Assembly: GCA_009779655.1 (NCBI GenBank)
Contig: WRDV01000016.1
Location: forward strand, 1 to 14,616
Reading direction: 5' to 3'
DNA length: 14,616 nucleotides
Origin: Dehalococcoidia bacterium
Lineage (GTDB): Bacteria > Chloroflexota > Dehalococcoidia > Dehalococcoidales > UBA1222
The notes below the pieces were generated by a model. That model saw nothing but the letters and a program-made list of their open reading frames with translations. It had not been told where the DNA came from and did not search any database. A program made the translations under genes and the position numbers. Below, piece after piece: positions 14,467 to 14,616 of this stretch (position 1 is its first letter; each line of letters opens with the position of its first letter).

Positions 14467-14616
14467 TACTTTACCGCCTTGGTATTCTCGGCATACTTCT
14501 GTTGCAGAATCGCCAAATCAAGATTACAAGCACGCTCTTGGTAAACAATTCGCCCGCGTTCTAATATGACGACATCATCGCACGCTGAAAGCGCTCTTTC
14601 AAAGCTGTGGCTAGCA
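14466..14616 (-). CDS. ccmA: CcmA haem exporter ATP-binding protein, C-terminal fragment (cut by window edge)
   Basis: The minus-strand frame enters from the right edge and ends at TAG at 14466-14468. The 49 visible residues begin ASHSFERALSACDDVVILER, which is the switch-histidine region of an ABC ATPase (usually T/SH-D-x-E), followed by GRIVYQERACNLD and a helical tail. Walker A, signature and Walker B lie outside the window. Position directly before ccmB, with overlapping stop and start, identifies it as ccmA. Confidence 0.85.
   Translation of the reverse strand, partial: ASHSFERALSACDDVVILERGRIVYQERACNLDLAILQQKYAENTKAVK

Noticed and set aside
1..14616. CRISPR array, tRNA/rRNA genes, insertion sequences or phage genes
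   Set aside because: No regularly spaced direct repeats, cloverleaf-like sequence, transposase motif or phage protein was seen on either strand.

Overview
This is a complete-looking stretch of bacterial chromosome with dense genes, short spacers, strong AGGAGG-type ribosome binding sites and frequent TTG/GTG starts. The gene content (rsmD-coaD pair, YfhL-type ferredoxin, CvpA, yqeB/yqeC selenium-molybdenum hydroxylase maturation genes) points to an anaerobic Firmicute. A haem exporter of cytochrome c maturation system I (ccmABCD) is uncommon in classical Gram-positive Firmicutes. It makes an outer-membrane-bearing lineage such as the Negativicutes (Sporomusa-like) my best guess; this is inference from gene content, not a database match.

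Left part, minus strand (215-6586). A divergent promoter at about 6611-6639 drives modB-modC (molybdate/tungstate ABC permease and ATPase), then yqeB, a methyltransferase-YqeC fusion and xdhC. Together these import molybdate and mature selenium-dependent molybdenum hydroxylases. The hydroxylase itself, selD and the binding protein modA are not in the window. A 24-bp inverted repeat lies on the modB promoter and looks like a ModE-type operator. Downstream, with its own promoter, is an unrecognised 458-residue protein (215-1591) whose frame stays open for 47 codons beyond its amber stop.

Middle, plus strand (6754-8087). A tight three-gene operon holds rsmD (16S rRNA m2G966 methyltransferase), coaD (coenzyme A synthesis) and a dicluster ferredoxin. 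It faces cvpA, and a 19-bp perfect hairpin sits between the two convergent genes.

Middle-right, minus strand (8163-12050). leuS, proC and cvpA are co-directional housekeeping genes. leuS has a short leader and I see no T-box. An AT-rich perfect hairpin separates proC from cvpA.

Right part. A rhomboid-family intramembrane protease is transcribed on the plus strand from its own promoter (12296-12865). It converges on the minus-strand ccmA(partial)-ccmB-ccmC-ccmD operon, which includes a 55-residue ccmD at 12942-13109. No tRNA, rRNA, CRISPR array, insertion sequence or phage gene was seen. The longest gene-free stretch is 245 bases (12051-12295) and holds two divergent promoters.
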